A stretch of 64,000 nt of DNA from Tamarix chinensis (taxonomy: Eukaryota; Streptophyta; Magnoliopsida; Caryophyllales; Tamaricaceae), in contig CM060175.1 of NCBI GenBank assembly GCA_030549775.1, positions 35,710,318-35,774,317 on the forward strand. The letters are read 5' to 3'. The position numbers were made by a program, and so were the translations under genes. Positions 9,958-20,100 of this stretch are shown piece by piece (within the stretch, counting starts at the first letter, position 1; each line of letters begins with the position of its first letter). Below the pieces are notes generated by a model. The model was not told the origin of the DNA. It made no database searches and saw nothing but the letters and a program-made list of their open reading frames with translations.

Positions 9958-10328
9958 GAAGGAAAGGCAAGTTGAGCCCCAGATATATTGGGCCTTATGA
10001 GATATTGGAACGAGTAGGTGAAGTTGCTTACAGGTTAGCTCTTCCTTCGGAATTGGCACGAGTGCATAATGTGTTCCATATCTCTCAGCTGCGGAAGTAC
10101 GTTGCTGATCCGTTGCATGTAATTCATCAAGATGAGGTCGAATTGGATGATTCCCTGACTTACGAAGAACGACCAGTGCGGATTCTCGAAACCAAGTTAA
10201 GAAAGACTCGTACAAGTTCGGTGCCTCTAATTAAGATCTTGTGGAGTCGGCATGGAACTGAGGAAGCTACTTGGGAGACCGAAAAGGATATGCGAGAATC
10301 GTACCCGGAACTTTTCGCTGAAGGTTAG
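9958..10328 (+). CDS. Chromovirus pol, integrase C-terminus and chromodomain (partial)
   Basis: The open frame runs from the CACTA junction to TAG at 10326-10328. It reads KGKLSPRYIGPYEILERVG, the conserved GPF/Y-type integrase tail, then VHNVFHISQLRKYV and a chromodomain (PVRILETKLRKTR...VLWSRHGTEEATWE...MRESYPELF). This is typical of Tekay/Del-type plant chromoviruses, whose chromodomain directs integration to heterochromatin. No internal stop is present, so the host element was intact here when, or shortly before, the CACTA element jumped in. The N-terminal part of pol is outside the window, so this piece is non-functional. The in-frame ATG at 9972 is internal, not a start. Confidence 0.92.
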
Positions 10329-10464
10329 ATCCTTTTTATCTAGTTTGTCCCTAAGGGGGTAGTTGATTTGAGTATAGTTAATAATGCGTGATTCTAGAGT
10401 TTTAGAATACTTTAGCTCTAACCCTAGAGAGCTGCAAGAGACTTCGGGGGCGAAGTCTGATTTT

Positions 10465-10474
10465 AAGGGGGTAG
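10465..10474 (+). other. Polypurine tract (PPT) of the Tekay-like element
   Basis: AAGGGGGTAG lies three bases before the LTR start at 10478; PPTs prime plus-strand DNA synthesis. A second copy, TAAGGGGGTAG, stands near 10350-10361 about 115 bp upstream. Confidence 0.75.
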
Positions 10475-11477
10475 TAATGAAATGCCCCGAAAATTTATAA
10501 TTTTAAATATTATATTTAAACGAGGTTTATTATAAAAACTAATTAAATATATTTATTTATTAAAAATAAAAGGGAATTAATTAAGGCAAATCAAGAATAA
10601 ATTTATAGGTATTTTTGGACATTTTAGCTAAGTAAGGATTTTATTTTAGAAATTTACTATATCCACTATTTTATTTAAGATAATAAGGAGAAAATAGTTT
10701 CAAATAAATATTAATTTTATAAATAATTCAAGGGAAGAAAATTAGGGTGTTTTGTTAATTAAAAAGGAATTTAGGAAAAATATTTAAAAAACCCTAAATT
10801 AACCTAAAAAGAAAATTTAGTATTATTCCAAATAAATGTTTCATTTTAGATACCTAAATTATTCAAATTAATTTATTCAAACCCAAAACCTAAATTTTTC
10901 CTTTCTTTTTCTTTTCTTCCTTTCCTTTTTCTTTTTCTTTTTCTCTTTCTCTTCTTCTGCCGGTTGGGCCTGGCGTGGCCCAACCCACCTTCTCCTTCTC
11001 TTCTCCTTCCTCCGCGGCCCAGCGCTGCTGCATCCTTATGCGGAGATTCAACGCCGCGTTTTGAGTCTTTTCCGGATGAGACGCGGCATCTCATTTAATG
11101 GACGAAATTAACCGGCGCGACTGACCCGGTTCTCCTCTTTCTTTTCCTTCCCGGCCGACCGACCCACCTCCCTTCTCCTTCCATCTTCCTCCCTTCTCCT
11201 CCGTCGACGCAGCCTGCAACTCCCAGCCCGAAAATGGCGGCGCCGGCTACGCGGAACTTGACCGACCGATTCACCCTTCTTTTTCTTCCTCTTGACTAGC
11301 ACATTGACTTGGAACGATCAATTATCCTCAACTCTCGCTCATTCCTTCTCTTTTGGCTCACACAATTTCGGCCCCGACCCAAATGATCAACGGTCGATTC
11401 CTGCCACCGGCCACCATAACCCTAGCATACAATACCACCCAGACGACCCCCGAAACCCTAATAACCCATCTAAACTC

Positions 11478-11485
11478 TATATATA
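11478..11485 (+). promoter_or_regulatory. TATA box in the Tekay-like LTR
   Basis: TATATATA follows the GC-rich block. A TATA element stands at the same relative place in related LTRs: 31401-31408 (+), 42191-42198 (+) and about 23574-23580 (-). Confidence 0.65.
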
Positions 11486-12029
11486 GCCTAGTTATGGATG
11501 ATTTTGAAATCTTTTCTTTCCCGAAACCCTAAGTAAGAAACCCAGCCACCGCAGATTCAGACGCCCCGTCCGCTGCCGATAGTCAACCTCAGCGTCACCT
11601 CTTCATTCCAAACTCTTCCCTGCAACTCCATCTAGCTAAATAAATCATTCTCAACCTTCGATTCTTCTTGTACGGGCCTCCATAACCGTGCAAAGTTTGC
11701 TATCCATTTAGCCAGAATTTTTACCCCGAAACCTTAAGCCACCATCTGCCGCCACATTCGCCATTTCTAACACCATTTAAACCACCCAATATCTCCTTCT
11801 AAGTCTCCTACACCGAACCATAAGCTTATTTTATTTTTCACCTTTCCCCTTCCCTCTTTTCCTTCTCTTTTACCCCTCTTAGATCCATTTTCCGGCCACC
11901 TTCGGGAACCACCGCCGGTGCCACCCATACCCTCCAACTCAAGGTGAAACCCTAGACCTTTTAAATACTTACTTTCGATTTATTGATAATTATTATGCTT
12001 TTATTCTAATTTTTAATGCTAATTCGAGT

Positions 12030-12600
12030 TTAATTATTATTATTATAATTATTATTATTATTATTGTTATCAAATGTATTTTAATTTCTAAATTTGGTTG
12101 ACAGGTCTGGGAGTATTATTGAGTAAGATAAATTATTATTCTCAAATTTTTCCTATTTAATGTAATTATTACATGTTTAATATTATTATTAATAATATAA
12201 TTAATATTATTATTGTTAGTATAATCAGTTATTGATACTGCAATTATTTCAGGAGAAGTAGAAACCTAAAATTTTAATTAAGTCTCGTAGCTTTGCCTTT
12301 TATTATTATTATTAGCATTTTTAACATTATTACTAATTATATTATTATTATTATTAACCATATTAACTTTATATAATAAGTATATGTATAATATTAAAAT
12401 CATTTTACATTTCAAATAGTATTATCATTAAATGGGGAGGTTTCGAAATCCACTTTGTAAATTTAAGGCTTAGATTATTATTATTATTAAGTTTTCTATT
12501 AATATTACTACTATTAGTAATAATTTGTTATTATTAAAATTATTGTTATAATAAAAATTATTATTATTATTACCTTTACTAACTTTATTTCGGTAAAGAG
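12030..12600 (+). repeat. ATT-rich microsatellite block of the LTR
   Basis: Several short (ATT)n and (TTA)n tracts (near 12038-12065, 12298-12350, 12475-12495 and 12555-12575) separated by AT-rich sequence. They are shorter than at the same place in the LTRs at 20101 and 30430. Confidence 0.8.
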
Positions 12601-12815
12601 TAGAAACCCTTATATCACCTTTTTACTTTAAATTATAATAGTATGTATTAATGTTTTAGTGGTATTGGGCATAATTAATTAAGAATCAAGACTTAAGATA
12701 AATTAGAAACTCATAGTAGTATAGGAAGGAAGCTAATCCTAGTATTTCTTCCCCATAATAGATGAGCCCTGTCAAACCCCTCAAGGGGAATAGGACCGTG
12801 CACCAAGACCGGTGA

Positions 12816-12830
12816 CGTTTTAGGTAAGGG
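12816..12830 (+). promoter_or_regulatory. Conserved 5' splice-site-like motif in the LTR
   Basis: CGTTTTAG|GTAAGG matches the plant 5' splice-site consensus, with GT at 12824-12825. The same context (ACCGGTG.CGTTTTAGGTAAGG) recurs at 33185-33206 and, slightly changed, at 49988-50007. On the minus strand it recurs near 21888-21900. Conservation between diverged LTRs suggests function. Confidence 0.5.
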
Positions 12831-13040
12831 GTGCTAAGGCCTTACTTGTATTATGTGATTTTATGCTATGCCGCCATGTGATGTTAATTATAGTATCTTT
12901 TGTGTGAATATTGTATAGTTGTTATTTATACAGCATGTTTATGGGATTGAAGTATGTTGATACGGGTAAATGTGACATGAGTATCATGTGTTTATTTATG
13001 TTATTATTGTTGTATCACGTGGCCTTAAGACATGCATGAT

Positions 13041-13196
13041 GGAGTCAGGGTTTGCATGGGAGATAGGGTTTGCATGGAAATATGTTTTACGTGGAGTCAG
13101 GGTTTGCATGGGAGATAGGGTTTGCATGGAAATATGTTTTACATGGAGTCAGGGTTTGCATGGGAGATAGGGTTTGCATGGAAATATGTTTTTCGT
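13041..13196 (+). repeat. Three tandem 52-bp repeats
   Basis: Units start at 13041, 13093 and 13145 (GGAGTCAGGGTTTGC...). Each contains GGGTTTGCATGG twice. The copies are almost identical, so the expansion is recent. An 'ORF' across them is an artefact of the period. Confidence 0.9.
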
Positions 13197-13283
13197 AGAG
13201 TTAGGGTTGTACAGTAGTGGCCATGCATATCTAGGTTATCATCTAAGATGAAAGTTATTGAATAAGATACTTAAGATACTAAT

Positions 13284-13294
13284 CACTTAAAGTG
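13284..13294 (+). promoter_or_regulatory. Conserved palindromic motif CACTTAAAGTG
   Basis: The palindrome lies in TAATCACTTAAAGTGAAAGAT just before the hairpin array. It recurs exactly at 30379-30389 in a different LTR family, and in weathered form near 20850 (-), 34443, 51138 and 54032. Function unknown. Confidence 0.55.
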
Positions 13295-13317
13295 AAAGAT
13301 CATTGAGACGGGACAAA

Positions 13318-13497
13318 CCGATCCACCGGTTCGGAATAGTGGTTAGGGTGTTTACCCTATGCGTGACCGATCCACCGGTTAGGAATAGTGGTTAGGACGC
13401 GTAGTCCTATGTATATCCGATCCACCGACTATAATAGTGGTTAGGGTATAATACCCTATGCGCCTCCGATCCACCGGCTATAATAGTGGGGGCTCCC
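13318..13497 (+). repeat. Tandem two-hairpin units (period 49-50 bp)
   Basis: Units start at 13318, 13367, 13417 and 13466 with CCGATCCACCGG. Each has CCAC...GTGG (first stem). The first three also have a second stem whose sequence changes but still pairs: AGGGT/ACCCT (13345-13349, 13354-13358), AGGAC/GTCCT (13394-13398, 13404-13408) and AGGGTAT/ATACCCT (13443-13449, 13451-13457). Similar arrays occur at 34470-34830, at 51178-51515 and, as one unit, at 20790-20832 (-). Confidence 0.75.
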
Positions 13498-13704
13498 GTA
13501 TTCGCATGGATTTGATAAAAGAGTATAACGTGTATTGATTCCGAATGAAAGATCAATTAAGTAATTGATCTGGACTTAATTTGGGACTTCGAGTATCTAC
13601 CAATTTAATCGTATGAGTTTATGTTATTGTGAACATGCATCTGTTATTTTCTCTGTATGAATCTCTATCCTTATGTGTTGGCATTAGCGCTGGGTTACCT
13701 TACT

Positions 13705-13721
13705 CAATACGTAGCGTACTG
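13705..13721 (+). other. 17-nt stem-loop conserved among the long LTRs
   Basis: CAATACG-TAG-CGTACTG forms a 7-bp stem with one mismatch and a TAG loop. Counterparts lie at 20584-20600 (-), 27056-27072 (-), 51661-51677 and, decayed, at 54735-54751. All are preceded by TTACYTTACT-like sequence, and most are followed by TGATCAC. Confidence 0.6.
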
Positions 13722-13769
13722 ATCACCCCTTTCATAGGTGCTGCTCATTCCCACGAGTAGAAGGCCCAT

Positions 13770-13790
13770 CTAACTTTCTGCAGGTAGGAG
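13770..13790 (+). promoter_or_regulatory. 3' splice-site-like motif in the LTR
   Basis: CTAACTTTCTGCAG|GTAGGAG resembles a plant acceptor (AG at 13782-13783). Matching GTAG|GTAGG sequences occur at 51735-51744 and near 20518-20526 (-). It would close a 960-bp intron opened at 12824. Confidence 0.4.
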
Positions 13791-14222
13791 ACGTTTATTT
13801 TGATGATATCGATGTCTATGGGACATCAGGTGGGGCAGAGTGATGATTAAGCTGCATCGGTTTTCAGAGTGACGTGGCTGGTTTTCAATTGAGTTATGGT
13901 TACTATTTTATCTATTTATGAATAGTAGTTCGGAAATAATTTTATTATTATAGTTATTCCTTTCCCTGAAAAGCTACTCTCATATTTTATTTTGTATCAA
14001 GACGCATTTGTACTTGTCTCCGTATTTATGAAGATTGGACTATTTAATAATGTACGAGATATTTTCTTAGCCTTAGCACTTGGTACTGGAACGGTAGGAT
14101 TAAACCGGTCTGGTACTAAGTGTGGCGGTAACATCCCCAGAATTCACAGGTTTAATTTAAGTATTTTAATCGCTTTCATTTTAAAAAAAAAATAGTAGTG
14201 AATTTTGGGGTGTTACACAAAT

Positions 14223-16491
14223 CCAACCCGATTAGGTTAAAACAGAATTTAAATGACTTAAAACCCAAAGATAGAACTCGATTAGATAAAATACACATAG
14301 CAAAATCAATATTATAAAATCATCCCCGAAAATTAGGGTTTTAAAGCCCACGACACAAACTCAAGTAATTCAATTAAATCAATTCAAATTAAAGGTATTA
14401 GAAAGCAATTAGTACCATTTCAACTATTTCTATACCTTTAATTTTAGAAAAACAACAATACGAGTAATCGATTTCATAATTTTACTTGAACTTTAGGGTT
14501 TTAGGCCCGAAAATACAATTCGTTAAAATTCTATAAATTTAAACAAATTGAATGTTTAGAAATTCAATTAAACACATTTTATAACATATCAAATAATCAA
14601 TTGCTCAAAACTAGTAAAAGAAATACACAATTTAGCACAATTAGGATTTTTGAGCCCGGAACGCAAATCCAACCAATTCTTGCCAAAACATATCAATTGA
14701 CGGTTCGGAAATGTAATTAAACATATTCTAATGTAATTTCTATAGTTAATTGAATAAAATAACCCGATTACCCAAACCAATTTAAACCCGTGGGAGTTTT
14801 GACCTAAAAATCCAATTCCGATCAATTATGCACAATTTTCTCAAATCAACACTTCCAATATAAAATTAATTACATTTTAAACAATATTATAAAATCAATT
14901 GAGCGGAACAACTCAATTATACGACCCAATTTCATTACACCCAAAATTTGACCTAGGAATCGAATTCCGATAAAACCTGCATAAATTTCTCAAATTGATG
15001 GTTCCAAAATGAAATTGGATACATTTTAAAATATATTTTATAATCAATTTGCCCGAAATCGCCAAATCGGAAGAATCCAAAAAATTTGGGCATAACCCGG
15101 CCAAAAATCCAAAATTTCCAAAATCTCAACATAACCATACAATTGCCATATCCAAATGTCTCTTACAACACATATATACAAAATCAAACAATCAATTTAG
15201 CATTTTATAAGCTAATTCATACCCAATTAATCAAAATAAGGGTTAGGATTTTTTGGAAATTATACCAAACAAAAACCGATAAATCAGGGCAAAGGAAGGC
15301 CGGGAATGCTTCGTCGGGGGCCGAGGGTGGCTCGCCGGTGGTCAGCAGGGCTCGCCGGTGACCGGGCGGTGGCACGAGCTGCGTGGCTCGTCACTGCCGC
15401 GGTCTGCTACCACCGCTGCTCCTGCGCGGCTAATGTGCTGTGTCGGTTGCAGCTACTGTGGCTGTTGCCTGCTGCGGTGGTCGGTGGCAGTAGCCGGCGG
15501 CCGACGAAGGAGAAGGGAGGAGCTGGAGAGAGGGGGGTGGCAGGGCTTAGGGCTGCGAACAGGGGTTAAGTCGAGAACAAGGAAAATAGAAGAGAAGGGA
15601 GAGAAGAGAGAAAAGGGAGAGAAGGGGGCACCGGTAGGGCTGTTTGTTTTTTTTTTATACAAATACAAGTAGAAATATGTAAAATTATTATTAGATGATT
15701 TTATATAAAATTTATTTAACAAAAAATTTATTTCGAAACGATCCGAACACTTAAAATTGATAAAAAGCTATATAAAGAATTTCGGAAACATTTTCGGCAA
15801 AATTTACCAACAAACATAAAAATTTGTATCATTTACGGAAATATATTATAAGACCTTGAAAAATTATATAATAAAATATTTAAGTTAAATTCTCATAAAC
15901 CGAGACTAATTTAAATAATTTCCGAAATCGATTTTCTGCAAACCAAAAATCGTAAAACGGAAGAAAATTAATTCCGGAAAGAAATTCATAAATAAATTCC
16001 GAAAATGTTTTTAATTTAAAACTTCTCAAAAATATTAACGATTTTCCGAAAACGAATAAATTTAAAGTCGAAAATATTTTCTACGGATAAAAATATTAAA
16101 ATAAGTTTAACTATTTAAATAGAAGTTTCATAATTTAAATAATATACTTCGTTAACGAAATATAACTCCAAAATTAAGTCATAATCACACGACAAAGTTA
16201 TAATCGAGAATGAATTTAAAATATAAGAATCAAAACACGAGAAAGAATGGGGATACATATTTTTAACCGAAAATTGAAATCATAAGAATATAATAAAATC
16301 ATGTTTGTGAACGAATTTATCTAAAATGGTTCACAATGACAACGATTAATTAAATTCAAATATGAATTCGAAATCGTCGATAAATCCATAAAACGAAACA
16401 AAAAATAAAATAATTAAATATTTACATCAAATTATGTTAATAAAATCATTATGCTTAATAAAATTAGATTTTAAAAATACGGGGTATTACA
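14223..16491 (-). repeat. Minus-strand long-LTR fragment of an older Gypsy element
   Basis: Read on the minus strand it starts TGTAATACCCCG at 16491. It has a TATAAAA box (about 15651-15658) beside a CT-rich tract, then a GC-rich block (15290-15640 in + coordinates). It is cut at 14223 by the Tekay-like insertion, so its 3' part should lie left of the window. The short Gly/Ala/Arg-rich frames at 15306-15672 are by-products of the GC-rich block. Confidence 0.65.
14330..15100 (-). repeat. Diverged ~150-bp tandem repeats in an LTR
   Basis: Markers of the form TT(A/G)GG(T/A)TTTT..(A/G)(A/C)CC recur near 14333, 14492, 14642, 14794 and 14942, about 148-159 bp apart. The last two copies align well (gacctaRgaatcSaattccgat, ctcaaat, ttccaa, acattttaaa, ataatcaatt). 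Confidence 0.6.
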
Positions 16492-18609
16492 ATATGCGAA
16501 CATGCTAGGAATTTTAAACCTATAATCATGATAGTTTTTATTCTTTTTGAGTACTTTAGAATACATAATAAAATGATAATATGCTTAAAGGATGATATGC
16601 ATGATTATTTATGATTAAGTTGTATGAATGGTAATATGCTAAATGTTTTACGTGTGCATGTTTAAACTTTTGTTATGGATTCCATTATTATCAAGTTATG
16701 ATTTAAATCCCATGGTATATGCCTCATAAATGATTATGCATGGAAGTAGGGTTAGGATAGTTCATATGGACATGTACTATGATTAGGGTTAGCTGATGAT
16801 AAATTCTATTTCATAACGCCTAGGATTTGAGATATGATCCTAATTAAATGTACTATAATGATAATATGACTATCTAAATGATGTTTCAAGCTTTAAATGT
16901 GTACATGTATATTGCATGAAAGATGGGGTATGCCATAGTAATATGATTAGGGTTTTTATGGGTCAACCCACTAAATTCATGAAAAGTGAAAAATATAGTT
17001 AATTGCTAAAATGCAAAGGTTACCAACATAAAAAAATAATTTGAAATATTGCCTTGCTGCTTACTCATGACCAATCTCTCATAATAAGAATGTTTGATAC
17101 AAAAGATGAGTAAAATGTGGAAACTAGGGTTTTGAAGGGTATTTTGGTAAATTTAACCTAATGTATCATTTATAAATAAATGAATGCTATGATGGTCTTA
17201 GCCTTTTGATAGTTTGACCTTAAATTTAACTTGGCTTGAGATAGACCTATTACTTTACGGTTTACCTAAATAATTGAAAATAAATGGAAAAATGATCAAG
17301 TATGGAAAATGAAAATTTCTATGTCGTATATGACTTATGTGATCACCTCATATGATATTAATAATTAAAATGAAAGACCTTGAGTTGGATATTGTTTCTC
17401 TCTTGGGATTATTACCTTAGATGTGAGGTTTTAGCCCTCATATTTGGTTCATTAGTATATCGTTGTGCCCTAGTTTTTAGGGCCTTACTATACTTCATAA
17501 GTGACCTATAGGCCCTAAAGGGGATATTGATACTTCAGTACTAGGTGACCGAGGTTGGAAGGATATTATGTTGCTCTAAGGCAATGGTATAACTAGGCAT
17601 ACTAGTGTGTCCCTAGGTTTGAGGTAAGGGTATTATGTTACTTTCAGACACTAATATGACCAGGTGCACCACTGTTTCCTTTGGTTGATATATATCCCTC
17701 TCAAGTAAGGAAGTAAAATAGAAATGTTTATTGTGTAATAAAAGAAATGGATTATTTTCTTGGCAATTACCTCAGTGCCCCACCTTGGTATTGTGATAGA
17801 TTGTTGGTATTGTAGTTCCCTTAGTTCCCTGCCTTTATTTATGTTGGATTTGTTGGTTTGGTAGTCACCTTAGTTCCTTACCCTAGTATTATTTTGGATT
17901 TTTGTTTGCATAGTTGCCTTAGTGCCCTACCACTATAATTGGAATGTATTTAACGAATCAAATATAACTTTGCACTTCAAAATGATGAGAAGTGGATTGG
18001 TATGTTTTACTATTAAGTTGAGACTTAAACCATGATATATGTCTCTCTATAAGTACAATTTGTATGATTCATGCCTTGTGCTTAAGTATGATTTTTTTTT
18101 GTTGTGTGGCTATGTAAAATGTGGGTATGTTGCCTCTCATCGGCTATTATGATTTTCTCAGTACCAGGAAGCCGTATCGATACTATTTTTGTAGATGACT
18201 ATGTGAGGGGCATAGAATGACATGAACATTATAAGCATACGCAGAACAAGTGGAGTCATTGGGACTAGGTTTCAATTTTAGAATGGGTATTTGGCTTTAA
18301 GAGTTAAGGAAAATTGGATTTATACCTTTAAGTGTTGATTTTTGTTATAAGCACTTTTTCTTTAGACTCTTATGTCCCTCACTGTACTTTGGATATAATG
18401 TTGTACTACGACATTTATTCATTAATCTATTATGTATTACTTCTCTATCCGCCGATTTACTCTAGTTGTGTTTGTTTTAACATTAGCACTTACCGTAAGA
18501 GAGGCGAGGAATCAGACTTATGCTAAGTATGGCAGTAAGGCCTGCTAATTTAGTAATTAATGCTTTTACAAAAATGAAAAAGTTTAATTGGTAAAGTGGG
18601 GGATTTACA
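16492..18609 (+). repeat. Plus-strand long-LTR remnant (3' part)
   Basis: No coding region. The right half has LTR-end features: tandem ~50-bp units with TTGCCTTAGTGCCCTACC-like cores (about 17760-17935), a TTAGCACTTACCGTAAG motif near 18483 like the TTAGCACTTGGTACTG motif of the other LTRs, and the terminal GGGGGATTTACA near 18600-18609. The left half (16492-17400) is AT-rich LTR-like sequence with AGGGTTAGG and TATGATT motifs. The promoter part is absent. Confidence 0.55.
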
Positions 18610-20067
18610 CCTCCATTTTCCACTAGTGAAATTTTTTTTTAAGAGATTACATAAGTAGAAAAATACCAAATATCTAGGAAACACAAGGTGTTACCACCAC
18701 ACCTAACATAAGATATACATTTATCTCTTGTTTTATGTTAGACAGATGACTAAGAAACCAAACCAAAAAAAATAAGTGTATAGTGAGGTAGAAACATGAT
18801 ACTAAAAGAAAAAATTTACAAAAAAAAGACTACAAAGGATCTCTAAAATATTAAAATACACGATATAAATATTAAACTAAAAGTAAAGAGATAACCAATG
18901 ATGTTGGAGCATCCTCATTTGATGATCACTATCTCATCATTAATTTTCCCAAGTTTAAGATATAAAAAACTCTCCTTAATTGGACAAATTAATCATCCAA
19001 TAAATCCTACCCATGCAAGCCTTGTCAACTCCCTTTTTGAACTATCTACAAAACAACCCAAAAAGGCCACCATTAGCCACATTTTCCCTCTAGTTTTCTA
19101 TACCTTTTAAGCCCATTTACCTTAATATTTTAGACCTAAAAATGCCACAAAAATTCATCCCATTCTGCATCATTTAAGGCCACACAAAACAGAAACAAGT
19201 CCCTCTCAAGTTGAATGTCAAGCCATTTTTAACACTTAAGAAGAATAATGTAGATTTTGAGGAAGAATAAATAAGTCTAGAAGGCATTCTTTACTTTTGT
19301 AACTTACAAGTTTAAATGTCCATTTGGGTATTTTTTTAAGTGATACTTTTAGTGTAATATTATGGTCAAAATAATGCAATATATATAAGAGTATACAAGA
19401 AAATTGAACATGACCAAAAACTAGCACCTAAAGGTGTGACACCATTTTTCCATAACCCTTAGACCTGAAGGCCTACTATAAAAATGGAACCTCTTCTAGT
19501 GGACTCTAATTATCCTTCCCATTCTTATACTCTTCATTAGAAAAGCCATATCATTATGACTTTCTCATACTAAGTAATCACAACATCATACAAGAAGTAT
19601 CATACCTACATTTCTCATAGTCACATATAATCCAAAAAGCATATTAGAGTACCAATCACATACCATAACCACAAAAAATATTTATGGAAAAACATATATT
19701 AACATCCAATCTGAAGCTCAACTATAAAACATAATAGTAAACTTCTCATCATTTCAAGGAAGAAAGTTATATCTCATTAGTTGAATACATTCTAAACATA
19801 GTGGTAGGGCACTAAGGAAACTATTGAACCAACAGTAAAAAATACTAGAGTAAGGCATTGAGGTGTGCATTTAAAAAATAAAATAAAAAAGAAATATGGT
19901 AGGGTACTAAGGCAACTATTAGACCAATAATTCCAAACCAATACTGAGGTAGGGTAGTGAGGAGACTCCTAACCAAACTAATTTTTACTTTTAATTTATT
20001 ACACAACAAATATTTCCATTTTTACTTACTTTAGGGGATACAATCAACTTAGGGGCACTAAGGTACA
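18610..20067 (-). repeat. Minus-strand long-LTR remnant, tail to tail with its left neighbour
   Basis: In + orientation it begins TTTACACCTCCATTTTCC, and ttaccaccacacctaacataag near 18691-18712 mirrors the left LTR's end. Inverted copies of the TTGCCTTAGTGCCCTACC units lie at about 19800-20065. It stops where the pol fragment begins near 20068. No gene. Confidence 0.55.
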
Positions 20068-20100
20068 CCTAATCATTTATGCATCTATGGAAAGTATTTG

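Larger units (their letters stand above)
9958..14217 (+). mobile_element. 3' part of a Tekay-like Ty3/Gypsy chromovirus interrupted by the CACTA element
   Basis: It consists of the pol 3' end with chromodomain (to 10328), a short spacer with two polypurine-like tracts (one near 10352, one at 10465-10474), and the 3' LTR (10478-14217). The 5' part must lie left of the window, beyond the CACTA insertion. The five bases after the LTR, CAAAT (14218-14222), are the likely target duplication. The element was inserted into an older minus-strand LTR. Confidence 0.85.
10478..14217 (+). repeat. 3' LTR (3.74 kb) of the Tekay-like element
   Basis: Starts TGAAATGCCCCGAAAATTT right after the PPT and ends GGGGTGTTACA. 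Internal order: AT-rich U3 with AAGGGAATTAATTAAGG-type sequence; CT-rich tract (10900-10950); GC-rich block (10960-11460); TATA box (11478); AAACCCTA-rich leader; ATT microsatellites (12030-12600); splice-donor-like AGGTAAGG (12822); 52-bp tandem repeats (13041-13196); hairpin array (13318-13497); stem-loop (13705); acceptor-like CAGGTAGG (13781). The same order recurs in the LTRs at 20101, 30430 and 41313, which supports the borders. Confidence 0.88.

Noticed and set aside
13041..13197. Repetitive ORF (GFAWEIGFAWK-like)
   Set aside because: Same reason: three 52-bp tandem repeats in an LTR.
13318..13497. CRISPR array
   Set aside because: Units are only 49-50 bp apart, the spacers are related to each other and pair into hairpins, and the setting is a plant LTR.
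15306..15672. Ala/Arg/Gly-rich frames
   Set aside because: GC-rich leader of a minus-strand LTR; no domain and no conservation of frame.
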